Positions 12,463 to 24,299 of a stretch of 64,000 nucleotides of DNA are shown in pieces. The stretch comes from Strigamia acuminata (Eukaryota; Arthropoda; Chilopoda; Geophilomorpha; Linotaeniidae), in contig OX442318.1 in NCBI GenBank assembly GCA_949358305.1, forward strand, positions 8,232,501 through 8,296,500, given 5' to 3'. How positions within the stretch are numbered: position 1 is the stretch's first letter; each line of letters starts with the position of its first letter. The notes beneath the pieces were generated by a model, which did not search any database, had not been told where the DNA came from, and worked only from the letters and a program-made list of their open reading frames with translations. The translations under genes were made by a program, and so were the position numbers.

Positions 12463-12975
12463 ATATAAATTGAATAAAATGATTAAAATAAATATATAAA
12501 TTGCATTAAAAGATTAAAATAAATGTCTAAATTGCACTAAAAGATTAAAATAAATTTCTAAATTGAAAAAAAAAACGACTAAAATAAATTTCTAAATTGA
12601 AAAAAAAACGACTAAAATAAATGTCTAAATTGAACAAAACGACTAAAATAAATGTTTAAATCAAACAAAACGACTAAAATAAATGTCTAAATTGAACAAA
12701 ACGATTAAAATAAATGTTTAAATCAAACAAAACGACTAAAATAAATGTCTAAATTGAACAAAACGACTAAAATAAATGTCTAAATTGAACAAAACGACTA
12801 AAATAAATGTCTAAATCAAACAAAACGACTAAAATAAATGTCTAAATCAAACAAAACGACTAAAATAAATGTTTAAATTGAACAAAACGACTAAATTAAA
12901 TGTCTAAATTGAACAAAACGACTAAAATAAATGTTTAAATTGAACAAAATGACTAAAATAATTGTCTAAATTTAA
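12463..12975. repeat. Minisatellite, mostly 31-bp unit, about 16 copies
   Basis: The core ACGACTAAAATAAATGTCTA plus AATTGAACAAA repeats. Two sub-variants (ATTGAAC and ATCAAAC) are mixed along the array. The left-hand units are longer (34-36 bp) and more diverged, as expected for the older edge of an expanding array. Confidence 0.93.
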
Positions 12976-14845
12976 CATTTAACATCTTATTCACTCCATT
13001 TGTACAGCATCAAAATATTAAATAGCAAAACAAGTTTAAAAAAAAATGTTCATAATAATAATTATAAAAAAATCAAAACTTTGATTACTTGGAGACTTTA
13101 CAGCATTTTCCCAAATTCCCCTCCTCCGCTACAAACTCAATCGCCAAAAAAGTGGTTGCTCATCGAGCTGATTAGCAGCCAACTAAAGCTCAATCAGTTT
13201 CCAGAAATTCTACTATACTTGAAGTGCCAGCTTCACACGCCTAAAATGGCATTTCCAAAGATTTCCTGACAGCCGCAAAGTCCCTTCGACGACACAAATA
13301 CTTAAGTGTAAAATGCTGCATTACTTAACTGGAATGTGTGCACGGCGTTAACATAATAGCTGCAATCAAGCAATTTTTTTCTCGCTCTCCCAAATAGTAG
13401 ATAGTTAGTAGATTCCTAGGAATAATAAAAAGAGGCAATGCCCTTTTTATCACATGTTTGATGAGGATGGATGTCGTTGGCTGAGCGGGCCACATCCCAA
13501 CGCTGCCTTTCGCCGTCCTTTCATTTGCTAGAAAATGACGCTGGTTTAAAAGGAGCTTCTTTCCTTCACACTGGCAATACAAGTCCTCTCTTTACAAGTT
13601 TACTGCTCAGTAAAATGCTTTTATGGAATCTTCGGACGAAAGCTACGCTATTCCCATTATCTTTGGCAATGTGGCAACTTGAAAAACGTTCTGTTTGCGC
13701 CAGTTTTAATCCTTTATGCAATTAAGGTAACACAACATGCACTCTTCCTGCTGCAATAAAATTCACCAAGCTGCAGCAACTTTAAATAGCTTTTTTGCTT
13801 GTGTATTCAACCAAAGGATGATTTTTCTGTTCCAATATTTTCCATAATACTTATCCAATTCACCCCAAACTGACTAAAGAAATACACAATTCAGGTATAT
13901 TTGCACAAGATAAACTCCCAAAATCCCATTCCTTTTCAAAATCCAACACAAAAAAGTACTTCTACCCTTTTATCAAATGAAAAAAAAATATATAAAAATT
14001 CTCCCTCAAAGGCCTTAGAGGGCTTCCTTGCTTAATATTGACAGGGCATAAATTCTTCACTTGCAATATCTATTTGCCTAAAAGAGGGGAAGAATCAAGA
14101 AAGAAATATACCACTTGCAAGAAATAGACAAGGCCAATGCTTACAATTCCATCTGCCTACAGCACTCTGAAATCATCTTTTTCTCCTTCCTTTAAGCTTC
14201 CATTTCCCGCTTCAAAAAATCCAGCAACATTTCCAAGATATCTACCAACTTGGCCCCAAATGCCGCTATCAGCCCTCGACCGCTTTAAAACCCAAGTCCT
14301 ACATAAAATCTCATCAAATGGTGCAAGAAAGGAAAATGTTTTTACTATTTAACTATTTGTCCATTTTTATGGCAACTAAATTGGGCATGAATAGAGATAA
14401 ACAACGCTTAAGCCGTTCCATCCTCCGGATGTTCATACATCTTTGGAACAGGCTGTTTAGGCCACTAATTCATTCCAATTTAATCCCTAAGCTGTTACCA
14501 GTTGCAGTTTTCAGTTGGTAATGGTGTGATGCTGTCTTATATACTTCCAATGTGTATTTCACAGCATTGCCCTGTTTTGAAAAGCTCAAGAGCTTTATGA
14601 AACAGTACACCATTAAAGCTCTTTTACCGCACGGTATTCTAAAACCAGTGATGGCAACGCTAATGGAAAAAAGCAGCGCGCTACGCTACCACTACTTTAT
14701 GCAAGACTAGCTTTTTATCGCTTTTATCAAATGCAGTTCCTCTAGAACCGCTTGATTGCGTTTAATTAATGCTAAAAAACTTTCCGTTTGCTTTGCTTCT
14801 CTGCAATACACACATCTTTCCTTGTTTGCCAGAAAGAAAGCCGGT
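12976..14845. other. No recognisable gene
   Basis: Several short frames exist on both strands, but none has convincing splice signals or composition. Confidence 0.4.
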
Positions 14846-14847
14846 GT

Positions 14848-15170
14848 GTTTTGCGAGATGCATTTTCTGATACATTTTTGCATGCTCTTTGGTTTGCAAA
14901 TAATAATACATTTTGTAAAACATATTACAGAAAGATGAAGATTTTCAATACTACCCCCCATTGCCAAAAGTATTAGACCACACCAGCAAATAAACACAAA
15001 ATTTTATTATTCGTCAAATAAGAATAAATTTTCAAACTCATTTTTTCAATCGTATTATAAAATGCATTATTTAATGTACAAATAATATACTCCGTACATA
15101 ATTCGACAAAATGCATTACGCGAAAAATAATACGGAGTATATTGTAAAATATATTTTTGAACCATGTGGG
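14848..15170 (+). repeat. Rep-A copy 4
   Basis: It contains TTTTGCGAGATGCATTTTCT, GATACATTTTTGCATGC, TTTAATGTACAAATAATATA and the terminal TATATTTTTGAACCATG. It preserves the unoccupied TA for the MITE at 821-1221 and the unoccupied TTAA for the piggyBac-type MITE at 18340-18695. It lacks the first roughly 100 bp of the family. Confidence 0.75.
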
Positions 15171-15887
15171 TGGTAATACGTTTCCTTTAGGTTCTTCAGT
15201 TGACCAACTTTCTAGTGTAATGCGACATTGGATGGACACTTATTTGTGCACCGGATAATAACTCTATCTACAAAATTCATGGATTTCACTCCAACCTCCC
15301 AAATTTCTGGTTGGAAAAAATAAAACGGCTTGGACTGCGAGATATATTACACCAAGATCCAGCAGTACAAAAATCTATATAATGGATAATAACCATTTGC
15401 CATTTTGCTTCCCGAGTAATTTCCGCACTGTCTAAAGAGCATTGCAAAATTACAGGTCCATTCAAAAATATTGAACAAATGAGCAAACTTTAATTCATTT
15501 TTGATCCATTTGCCATTATTCTGTGGAATATTCTACAGTAAACTACCAGAAGATATATAATTTTTAAATCATTAAAACTGACAAATTTATGGCAAGGTTC
15601 CTCACGACCAGACGATGCATTAACACCGTGCAAAGAATAAATCGACATAAAAGGAAAACTTCAGTTGTAGATTGCAGCTCCTTGAGTGAACTTCTCTTTG
15701 TGCTCAGCTCCAGTGAGCAAGTGCCAATGTCTTCTCAAGATCCACTTGAAATAACTTTTTTCAACCCAAGTGTATGAACTCTTCATAAATAACATGATTA
15801 TTGAAAATGGAAAGCAACCATCTCCTTTAAACAAGCTTTTTCTTTCAGCCTCTGCTCTTCAATATGCATTTAGCCTAATCACCTCAC
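15171..15887. other. No recognisable gene
   Basis: Nothing structured seen. Confidence 0.4.
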
Positions 15888-16139
15888 CACTTAACATTAT
15901 CAAATTCTCCTCCTTCCTTCAAAGAACTCTCATAATTCACAAATTTAGATGAAAAAATGGCACCATCCACTTCAACCCAAGCTACTGGCTCCCAGTCTTT
16001 GCTATAACTTGACAGCCAGAAAGGTGAATTAAACTTTTCAATGCAATTATCAAATTCCAACAAAAACAAGTGCTGCTTTTGTTGCATAGCAAAAGCCATC
16101 ACCAGAGAAAACGAGCTGTCAACAAAGTGTTGAAATTTC
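15888..16139 (-). CDS. Exon-like block, unknown product
   Basis: On the minus strand the frame is open for more than 80 codons. The translation is rich in E, D, W, V and G (for example SKDWEPVAWVEVDGAIFSSK). It lies between an acceptor-like ACAATAACAG and a donor-like GTG|GTGAGG. A second frame beginning at an ATG at 16185 (MSGASGRYQLEKTITGNFN) is also open just upstream and overlaps it by about 80 bp in another frame. That may mean a frameshift, an alternative exon boundary or chance. I recognise no protein family and can link no partner exons. Confidence 0.25.
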
Positions 16140-16311
16140 CTGTTATTGTCTTTTCAAGCTGATATCTTCCACTGGCCCCAGACATATTTCAAAGCAGAAA
16201 ATCAAACTGGAAATGAAATGTTTCCTGCTGTAGAGCATCAACCTCACACCGTCAATACCAACGTCTCCAGTTATTAAAAAATAATACCTTCAGCATTTTA
16301 TCGAACAATAG

Positions 16312-16560
16312 GTGCATTCAAATTGGTTAAGCGAATACTTAAAGTTTATTCAAATCACTCGAAATAATTTGCAATTTAAAAATACGTGGAAATTATTTTG
16401 GAACGCACTTTGTAACACATTTTTGCACGCTATTAGTTTGCAAATGATAATTCATTATGTAAAATGTATTATAAAATTCATTATTTAATGAACAAATAAT
16501 ATACTTAATTACACACACACTGTGGAATGCATTCAGGAAAATCTAAAACTACCGGTACGC
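16312..16560 (+). repeat. TAGGTGCATTCAA block and Rep-A copy 5
   Basis: TAGGTGCATTCAAATTGG followed by TTAAGCGAATACTTA begins a small repeat also seen at 50563. It is followed by Rep-A motifs (ACATTTTTGCACGCTATTAG, TTATTTAATGAACAAATAAT). Confidence 0.55.
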
Positions 16561-17289
16561 ATTTATTCAATCATTAATGGCCATGTTAATAGCGGATATT
16601 ATTCAAAGACGGCTTCTTATCGATCAAATCCGGTCAAATTTGTCTACTGTCTATGGAATAGAGCCATAAATAACTGAATTTGTGTCAAAACATGATTCAT
16701 GTGTGCTTGTCACAAAACAAAATTTCCCTTTTATATTCAATCAGTTTCCAGACTGAAAAAAGCAAGCAGAAAGTGACAGTGACAAACAGTGAAATGGAAT
16801 CAGCTATTCGTGACAAAAAAAAGAACCTCAAACCCAATTGTATATTTTACTTATCAACAGCAAGAACCGTTGACTTGTTTGAATTGAGCCAGGTGATATA
16901 TTGGGACACTGACCCTATAGTAGCACGCTTCACGCTTTCTTGACTCATTTCAGGAAAGGGTACTTTGTTCAGGATTAACAACTCAAGCACTAAGTTGCTA
17001 CAAGTTTCTGTTGAGTAAGAGAAGCATTCATCTTCAGCAACAACAACAACTTGAAGGCATTTAGTGTTCATCGCTCAACCCGGTGAAAAAGAGCAGAGCA
17101 GGGAAGCCTTCCAGTGCTTAATACGCTGTTTGCACAAACTTTATGCAACGTTTCAGCGTGCAGCTGTTCTTTACCCACTTCAAGAGGTCCAGGAGAAAAG
17201 GATAGAATCACACTCAATAGGTGCATTCAATTTTTTTTCCTTTTGGACACCGGAAATGACGTAAAACACGCAGAAGGACCCCATGTAGT
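16561..17289. other. No recognisable gene
   Basis: Short frames only. TAGGTGCATTCAATTTTT at 17218 resembles the end of the short TA-MITEs at 59.7 and 60.5 kb, but I find no matching partner end. Confidence 0.35.
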
Positions 17290-17292
17290 CGC

Positions 17293-17625
17293 AACTCCAG
17301 AATTTTACATTGCTGCGAAAATTAGCACGCGAAATGGTCGTGCCCAAAAATTCACACCAAAAAATTTGCTTCTCATGTTCTCAATGAAGCAAAAAGAAGT
17401 GATTGATACATTATTTTGAATCAATTGTGAAGTTGGTGACGACATACGCTATCTCGTCTGTCATTGGCCAACGCGTGCAAACTTTCCAAGCAAAGCGAAA
17501 AAGTAGACTTCAAGTCTACTCTGAAATTTCGCGTGCGAAGGGTTGCCACACGAACTTTCACGCGCGAAATTGTCGCGTTCGCATCAATTCGAACGCAATT
17601 TCGCAACAATGTAAACGAGCCTTTA
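17293..17625. mobile_element. Rep-E element with central hairpin
   Basis: The left part TTTTACATTGCTGCGAAAAT mirrors the right part AATTTCGCAACAATGTAAAC. The interior is rich in CGCGAAA motifs. Near the middle is a perfect hairpin AGTAGACTT-C-AAGTCTACT (17502-17520). The exact ends and target duplication are not certain. Confidence 0.5.
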
Positions 17626-18270
17626 TTGTAGGTCCCAAAAAGGGCTGCAAGAGTTCAGCCCTTTCTGACATAAATCTGCCTCTGCTGGTCAAGAAAACTT
17701 GACGAAGGCAGTCACACTTTTACAATTCGAACAAACGGATCTGGTTGCCGGCGCAACGCAAAAACTTGGAACATGTTCTTGCGATATCTTTATGATCTTT
17801 CTTTTGGCCACATCTGTCTGTGGCACACGCATGTCTCATGCATAAAACAAAACAAGTAGCAGTGTAAGCGGATACAATTTTGTATTTTAAATTGTGAATT
17901 CTCAAGTTTTGGCCAGTTCCAACACGTATTTCAGGCCAATAAACAAATTTTTATTCTGATAAAATTTGGCAACAAAAAAGCAACTCTTTAACCAGACAGG
18001 TGAAAGAGTGCCATTCCTAAGGCCAGAAGAAGACCACCCAACATTGACCGGGTTCAACAGCTGCTGGGTGACACTAAACCATTAAGAAGCCATTTTAAAT
18101 AGTGCTCAACTCACCTGACATGTGTCCAGCAGTCCAAAAGATATTTATGAGTCGAATGGCAGTAGGCATTTGTGCCCAACCTCATTCATCAGTAAGGTCA
18201 AAAGGCCAGAATATCCAACCCCTACAAAATTTTCTCCGACCCCCAATAATTACTCCTGGATCCTAGTTTA
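17626..18270. other. No recognisable feature
   Basis: Nothing structured seen. Confidence 0.4.
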
Positions 18271-18273
18271 CTG

Positions 18274-18735
18274 TGGTTCAAAAATATATTTTACAATATA
18301 TTGCTTTTCGCAGAATTAAATGTATTATTTGTACATTAACCCTCGCAGCCTCAACCTAAAAAAAATCCCTTACTCACCCAACCCGGGTCATTTTTGACCC
18401 CAAGCTGAAAAGATTTTTCCAAAAATGAGTGAAAATGATTTTATTCTCTGAGTCTTTCATGTTTCTGAAGAAATTTAAGCAATTTGGTATTTTTCAAAAA
18501 AGAGCGACAAAAATAATTGACATTTTGTGAAAATCTTTTTTTGCGATTTTTAAATCTATTATTTTTTTTTATTGTTTGTTATGATATTAAATAAAAATAC
18601 ATGAAATTTCAGAATGAAAATTCCAATAGTTTTTGAGAAAAAAAATAAAAACACTTTTGGAGATCAAAATTGACCCTAGGTTGGAGTGGGGAGGGTTAAA
18701 TGCATTCATGACGATGTATATTCATTATAACGAAC
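18274..18735 (-). repeat. Rep-A copy 6 (inverted), split by a TTAA MITE
   Basis: It starts TGGTTCAAAAATATATTTTA and runs to TATTATTTGTACATTAA. The Rep-A sequence resumes after 18699 with ATGCATTC, then decays. Confidence 0.65.
18340..18695. mobile_element. 356-bp piggyBac-type MITE (TTAA)
   Basis: The ends are CCCTCGCAGCCTCAACC and GGTTGGAGTGGGGAGGG, with TTAA on both sides (18336-18339 and 18696-18699). A subterminal GGTCATTTTTGACC palindrome and an inverse TCAAAATTGACCCTA lie near the two ends. The CCC termini and TTAA duplication fit piggyBac. An inverted, truncated relative lies at 38510-38739. No transposase frame is present. Confidence 0.82.
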
Positions 18736-19806
18736 CGAAAATAAGGTCATTGTGTTGTATTCGAATACATAAACACCATGGTGTTATACTCTGTATTCAG
18801 CCAATATCATGTACGTTTGTCGAAAAAGTAAAATTGTTATTTATTATTACGCTGATTAAAAAAACAAAGAAGATATATAAATTAAGAAAACCAATGATAT
18901 ACTGTACGTTTTAAATATTTTTATACAAATCTGAATATAACACCATGCATTTCAAAATATTTTTTAAGCATATGGGTAGTAGGGATGAGACCTAAAGAAA
19001 CTAAAAATATGCTAAGTGGAATCTTCAACTAAGTCAAATTTTTCGTCTCATTATCAAGCAAATGCTAAAACTAATGGCTTTAACATTGATTTGTTTGGAT
19101 GGGAAATGTGCTTCATTTCCCCACATCCTCATGGTATGAAGATTGTCTTTACAAAGCATGTTTTTGTACAAGAAAACATAAAATGTAACATTAAAAAAAG
19201 ATACGACTATAAAAAGAGAACTATCAACTGAAAAGGCTGAAAAAGTAATAATTTTTACTTTAAATGCATGAATGTTCTGTGCAATGTTTATTTTAAACCA
19301 AACTAGGTACTAAAATTTTGGAATTTTATTTTCTTAAAATCTCTCCCATTTTTGCGTGTGTCAATCACAAGGTTCAACGTGGAGTTCCTCACTTGACTCT
19401 GTTCCATTGTCATTTGACAAGATCAGGGGTGAGATTAGGGTGTGTGACCCTTTGCTTACCCTCAAGGTTTCAGCAATCCACAGAAAATTGGAGCGAAAGT
19501 CAGCAATCAACAGATCGAATGCGGGGAAAAGGAGAGAAACTCAGAGAATAGATCAAAAGCCACTACACAGACAGAGTTCCCAAAAGCCATTTTGCACCAA
19601 AGGCAAAGAATGTTGCTGCTCAAACTGGTTCAAGCAAACACTTAAAGCTCCATAGGACGTCCCCCCAATCGACTGGCAGGTGACCACCAACTTTTCAACC
19701 TTACCTATTCAACTTTTTGACAATTGTTGAAAAATTACATTTTTTTCTTAAGACGAAAACGCCCTTAAAACGCGTTTGACTTCTCCAGTTCACATGATTA
19801 TCATAT
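18736..19806. other. No gene; one dispersed block
   Basis: CCGAAAATAAGGTCATTGTG followed by TTGTATTCGAATAC and ACCATGGTGTTA (18735-18790) recurs at 45418-45475, so it is a dispersed repeat of unknown class. The rest is unremarkable. Confidence 0.45.
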
Positions 19807-20266
19807 TTTGGGTAAAATGCTGAATAAAAGTATGTTGAAATTATGTCGAAAAAATGTTGTATATTGGTTAAAATCTTGAAAAAATGTTGTATATTAGTAA
19901 ATATGCTGAAAAAATGTTGTATTTTGATTAAAGTGTTGAAAATATGTTGAAAATATGTTGTATTTTGATTAAAATGTTGAAAATATGTTGAAAATATGTT
20001 GTATTTTGATTAAAATGTTAAAAATATGTTGAAAATATGTTGTATTTTGATTAAAATGTTGAAAATATGTTGAAAATATGTTGTATTTTGATTAAAATGT
20101 TAAAAATATGTTGAAAATATGTTGTATTTTGATTAAAATGTTAAAAATATGTTAAAAATATGTTGCATTTTGATTAAAATGTTGAAAATATGTTAAAATT
20201 AAGTTGCATTTTGATTAAAATGTTGAAAATATGTTATATTTTAGTCAAAATATTGATAATAAATTC
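19807..20266. repeat. Minisatellite, 41-bp unit
   Basis: The composite unit contains TTGAAAATATG twice, then TTGTATTTTGATTAAAATG. Successive TATTTTGATT blocks lie exactly 41 bp apart at 19920, 19961 and 20002. The edges carry degenerate shorter units. Confidence 0.92.
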
Positions 20267-20697
20267 CACAAACCATAACAACCAAACGATACAGAAATTT
20301 AAGTGAATTATCTCTCTGCACATTCAACTTAGGGAAACCCTACAGCTTTAGTTATGCACAACCAAACCAAATTTCTATTGACAACCGCCTGAAACTTTAA
20401 TCAGCAAAAGGGCCCCATATGGCTCTGTCACATAAACAAATGCGTGTTGACCATTTCCCATTACAATACCCAAATTGTCACTGCCACAACAATGTCACAA
20501 AACATTAATCACCCAATGCAACTCAATTTAGAAACAGACATGCTTGACCTATCATCACCTCAAGCTACTCTAGACGTAAACTTATCGAGAAAAATGCCGT
20601 TCATTATCAGTGTGACCTTGTCTAACGTGTGGCCGCAAAATCATATGAACCATGTCTAACGTAACTTTGCATTCTCACACGCTGAGCCACACAAGCC
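20267..20697. other. No recognisable feature
   Basis: Nothing structured seen. Confidence 0.4.
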
Positions 20698-20999
20698 ATA
20701 TGGTTCAAAAATGTATTTTACAATATTCAGTCGAACCTCGTTATAACTAACAGCGATATAACAATTTTTTTTTGTTATAATGAATAGTTAAAAATGGCTT
20801 GGTTGGTTGGTTTGCCGTTAGGTTATTGGGATTTTAATATTCAGTAAATATTCAGATTTGCTATTTGGTGCTTGGTGCTTGTTTGTCGCCGATGACGTCA
20901 TAAAAAGCACCACCAACGACAACTTTTGGAAACTTTCAAAAACTAAAAATGGAGGACATTTAACAATTTTTCAAAGTTTAAACGAACGATATAACAATC
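20698..20999. mobile_element. Rep-A end joined to a pogo-like MITE
   Basis: A 30-bp Rep-A end (ATGGTTCAAAAATGTATTTT) stops at 20727. It is followed by CAGTCGAACCTCGTTATAAC, the terminal motif of the pogo-like family at 25.0 and 49.5 kb. An internal GATATAACAATTTTT and a GGCTTGGTTGGTTGG stretch also fit that family. The right terminus is not clear; ACGATATAACAATC near 20990 may mark it. Confidence 0.45.
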
Positions 21000-21770
21000 T
21001 AGAACACGTATAAACAATGGATTTGGTCTAATAATGTCATAAATAATCTTCTCGTCAATTTTTATTTTTCTCTTCCTACGACCTTTAATTCCCAATGTGC
21101 CAAGACTTCGCAAGCCAAGTTTAACGGCCATTCCTTCACCCAAACCCAATAGCGCCTGCTGTCAATCACCCTGAGTTTCGCTAGAATTTTCAAATTAAAA
21201 ACAAAAAACATCAAATAACTAAAAAATCAGACATTTAAAATCATTTATTGTTGATAATTTCGACAAAAAACCTCACCCACAAACAAAAAGAAGAAAAAAA
21301 AGTCATAATCTTGGGAAAAAATGTTTTGTCCACGACCAGAATGACACGTCTAGAAAAAATGGGTGCCATTCGCAGACTCAAATCCTGCCGCTAAAAGCAC
21401 AACATAAAAAAGGAACGAAAAAAATAGAAGATCACAAAAAGAGCAAAAAGAAAACTGTCACGTAGCTCAAATGAGTCATATACGACACCTGTAGTGCCAG
21501 TAAACCCGGTTCCACGAGCATTAAACCCGGTCTAGGAGCAAACAAGAAACGGTTATTACCTTGCCTCTTTGCTATCAGTGTTGTCTATGAGCAGAGGAAA
21601 CAGCCAGTCAAAAGAAATAAGAAAAATATATAATTCGAGCCATAAATTTAAAATTCTGCGAAACTAGACAGTAAACGCATCCATTAAGACATTTACATGA
21701 GTGGAAATAGTTTACACATACAACAAAAATAAATCTAGAAGGTCTTATTGTTGACATCTGACGTCTGTGG
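21000..21770. other. No recognisable feature
   Basis: Nothing structured seen. Confidence 0.4.
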
Positions 21771-21864
21771 TGTCTGAGAAAACACCTCGCGCTGCAATAA
21801 TGACTCGAAGACGAGGTTCGAACACTACTGGCACTGTTACGCTGCAGGTATACTTTGTCCATGT

Positions 21865-22005
21865 GTAACTTGGGCCTATTTCCGATTGGCTGAGCCTTTT
21901 CACTTGTGTATTGATACCAAAGATAGATCAAAACAATGGTTGCCATTTTGACTGCTTTCCAGACAAAACAACCAATAAAAAAATTTGAAAATTGTTTTGT
22001 TCCCT
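21865..22005. repeat. Diverged relative of the 28.8-kb MITE
   Basis: CGATTGGCTGAGCCTTTTCA, and about 70 bp later TGCTTTCCAGACAAAACAAC, match in order two blocks of the element at 28809-29223. Confidence 0.4.
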
Positions 22006-22019
22006 GGAAGAAGCAAGCA

Positions 22020-22172
22020 ATAAACCTAATAAACAGGAATGTTAAAATAAACCAACATAAATCTTTCCGTTGTGTGCAACAAGCTTGACAATTGCCATGT
22101 TAAATGCATGCACAGAATGTAGTGCGCAGTTTGAATTTGGCATCAAGATAGCGAGAAAAAACTGTAGGTGGG
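22020..22172. repeat. Rep-F copy 2 (right-hand part)
   Basis: CTTGACAATTGCCATGTTAA and TTTGAATTTGGCATCAAGAT match the right-hand parts of the Rep-F elements at 36.3 and 59.3 kb. Confidence 0.6.
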
Positions 22173-22292
22173 GGAATTTGACAAAGGAACAGACAAAAAA
22201 AACTGGAATAGGCTTAAGCGTTAAGAAAAAACCGCCAATAGATGACAAGAGAGGAATAAGCCTAGACCTAAAAGAAGTAGCATACAGGCTTA

Positions 22293-22704
22293 TACCATGT
22301 TCACACCAACGGACCGAGTTTGGCTGGATCTGATCCGCCAGATCAGATCCAACTGAACAGAGTTCCAATATTCACTTGGATGGAGTTGTATTCACACCAA
22401 AATGTGATTCAATCAAACCAAATCGGGTTTTAGTAGCAACAGGTTTTAGACACACCTCACTACAATGGCTGCCATTTTATTATCGAATAATACGCAACAA
22501 TGGAATGCTACAGAATGCTGACATTATTTAATGAATTCCAATCCGAATCCAATCGTCGAATCGAGTAATGTGAGAACTCGATTGATGAACGGAGTTGTTA
22601 GGCACACGGATATAGATCTGTGAACAGAGTTCAGTGTTCACACCAATCTTGGATCGAGATTCGCAGCTTGAGATGAGATCCAAAAGCTTGGTGTAAACAT
22701 GGTA
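22293..22704. mobile_element. 412-bp MITE with TTA target duplication
   Basis: The ends TACCATGTTCACACCAA and TTGGTGTAAACATGGTA are inverted repeats, flanked by TTA on both sides (22290-22292 and 22705-22707). This is the TWA duplication typical of PIF/Harbinger. GATCTGATC- and GATCCAA-type motifs repeat inside. A shorter relative is at 57874-58175. No transposase is present. Confidence 0.82.
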
Positions 22705-24032
22705 TTAGCTATATGTTAAATGTTGAAAACCATGTACTCGCGCGAAAACGATACAACAAACGAGTATAAAAATAAACACATTCACTGTCAGGCATGTTTT
22801 TGCGTGGCCATCCTTATAAACGACATAAACCAAAACTTTAAATGACCTAATATCCTTTTTTAACCATATCTTAGGTCTGTTTTAAGTGATATTAAATTTT
22901 CCCTTTAGTTTTTGCACTTTTCTAAAACTTTCCAACCACAATAGAGTGAAAAACTTTCAACTCCAAATTAATTTCATCCATCTTTAATACTGTACATACA
23001 GTATGCCTCAATTATCATCCACTTCACACTAAATTTATCACCTTAAACTCTCTAAAACATTACCTACTTAGAAGAAAGAAAAAAAATATGGATTTTTCTC
23101 CCCCTTTCACTAACTCTCTCCTACAAAGGTAACTCCATCCTTCCCCTAGCATAATTACCAAGATTAATTTCAATTCTATCAAAACTTTTCCCCAATAACA
23201 TAAATCCACAACTTTCTCACAAAAACAAATTTATCACAACACTTTTGACATATTTTGCACCTCATCCAACCTTGTTCCATTTCTTGCCAATATTCCTGCT
23301 TCACTACATTCCATCCTACTCATAAACCATTTCCAACATACCACAATCACTGGCTTTAAAAATGTTGTTTTCAAAGGAAGTTGAACTTCATTTCTTCACC
23401 ACCCAAAAGGAAGAAGCAAAAAAAAAAATATTAGCTCTGACCCCCTGGTAAAAGCCACTTCCTACAAACCAGTTCCCATCAATTCCACACTCGAAATTCA
23501 CTATCCAATGACCACGACTGCATTCTAGATACATCCAATTTAAACTAATCTACTCAACCTTTTGTTATATTTAACCTGAATATTGCCCTACCCTTTTGTT
23601 ATGTTGAAGCAAATTAATTCGACTCATTAAACCGGCTAAAATGAACTGATTAGTGGCCAACCACAACAATAACGTGAAACCTAATAGTCTACAACTTGAT
23701 TTTAATTTATGTCCAAAGAATATCTTACAGAGAAGAAAACCAAACAAAAATACAGAAGCTGATTTCAGAAGCCGTACTAGATTACAAGCAAAGACAGATT
23801 GGCCAGTAAGCGATCCGGCAAGACCCGAAGGACCAAGTCGCAATCATAGAGTGGTTGTAGACGCGTGGCGGTTTTAGCATCTGCAAGACCCTAGCAAATG
23901 TGAGGTGGGAGACCCACAAGGCACCCTCCATCCATTGAAAAAAAATCACATTTTTTTAACGTCGATAAAACATGATGGCTGATTTTTGTTGAAAGAAAAT
24001 TTGGAGTCCTTAAGGTCCTAGGGGCCTTGCCC
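22705..24032. other. No recognisable gene
   Basis: Long pyrimidine- and A-rich stretches. A small palindrome TACTGTACATACAGTA lies at about 22989 and a GTGGGAGACCCAC hairpin near 23905. Confidence 0.4.
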
Positions 24033-24299
24033 GTATGGTTCAAAAATACCGGGTGGCCCAAATAAAACCGGCCGAACAAAAATGTAAATATAAAGCCACC
24101 CGCAAAAATTGGCTTCCAAGAAAAACGATTAAAACAATCACAAAACTGTTTGTTGCACGTGAATATTCATCAAATTTTACACCTTTTACTCATTTCAAAA
24201 CAATTCTGAACATTAATAACTACTGATCACAATTAAAAAGCAATTTTTTTTTAAATTGCAGAAATATGGTCTATTGTAAAATATATTTTTGAACCGTAC
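24033..24299. mobile_element. Rep-A-ended MITE, 267 bp
   Basis: It is bounded by GTATGGTTCAAAAATA and TATTTTTGAACCGTAC. The interior begins CCGGGTGGCCCAAATAAAAC, unlike other Rep-A copies and similar in style to a mariner end. It may be a Rep-A derivative with captured sequence. Confidence 0.6.

Noticed and set aside
21810-21830. GAGGTTCGAAC, resembling a tRNA B box
   Set aside because: No A box or cloverleaf could be built around it. No tRNA or rRNA gene was found in the window.
22070-22333. 87-aa plus-strand frame
   Set aside because: It spans the Rep-F fragment and the start of the MITE at 22293, so it is repeat-derived.
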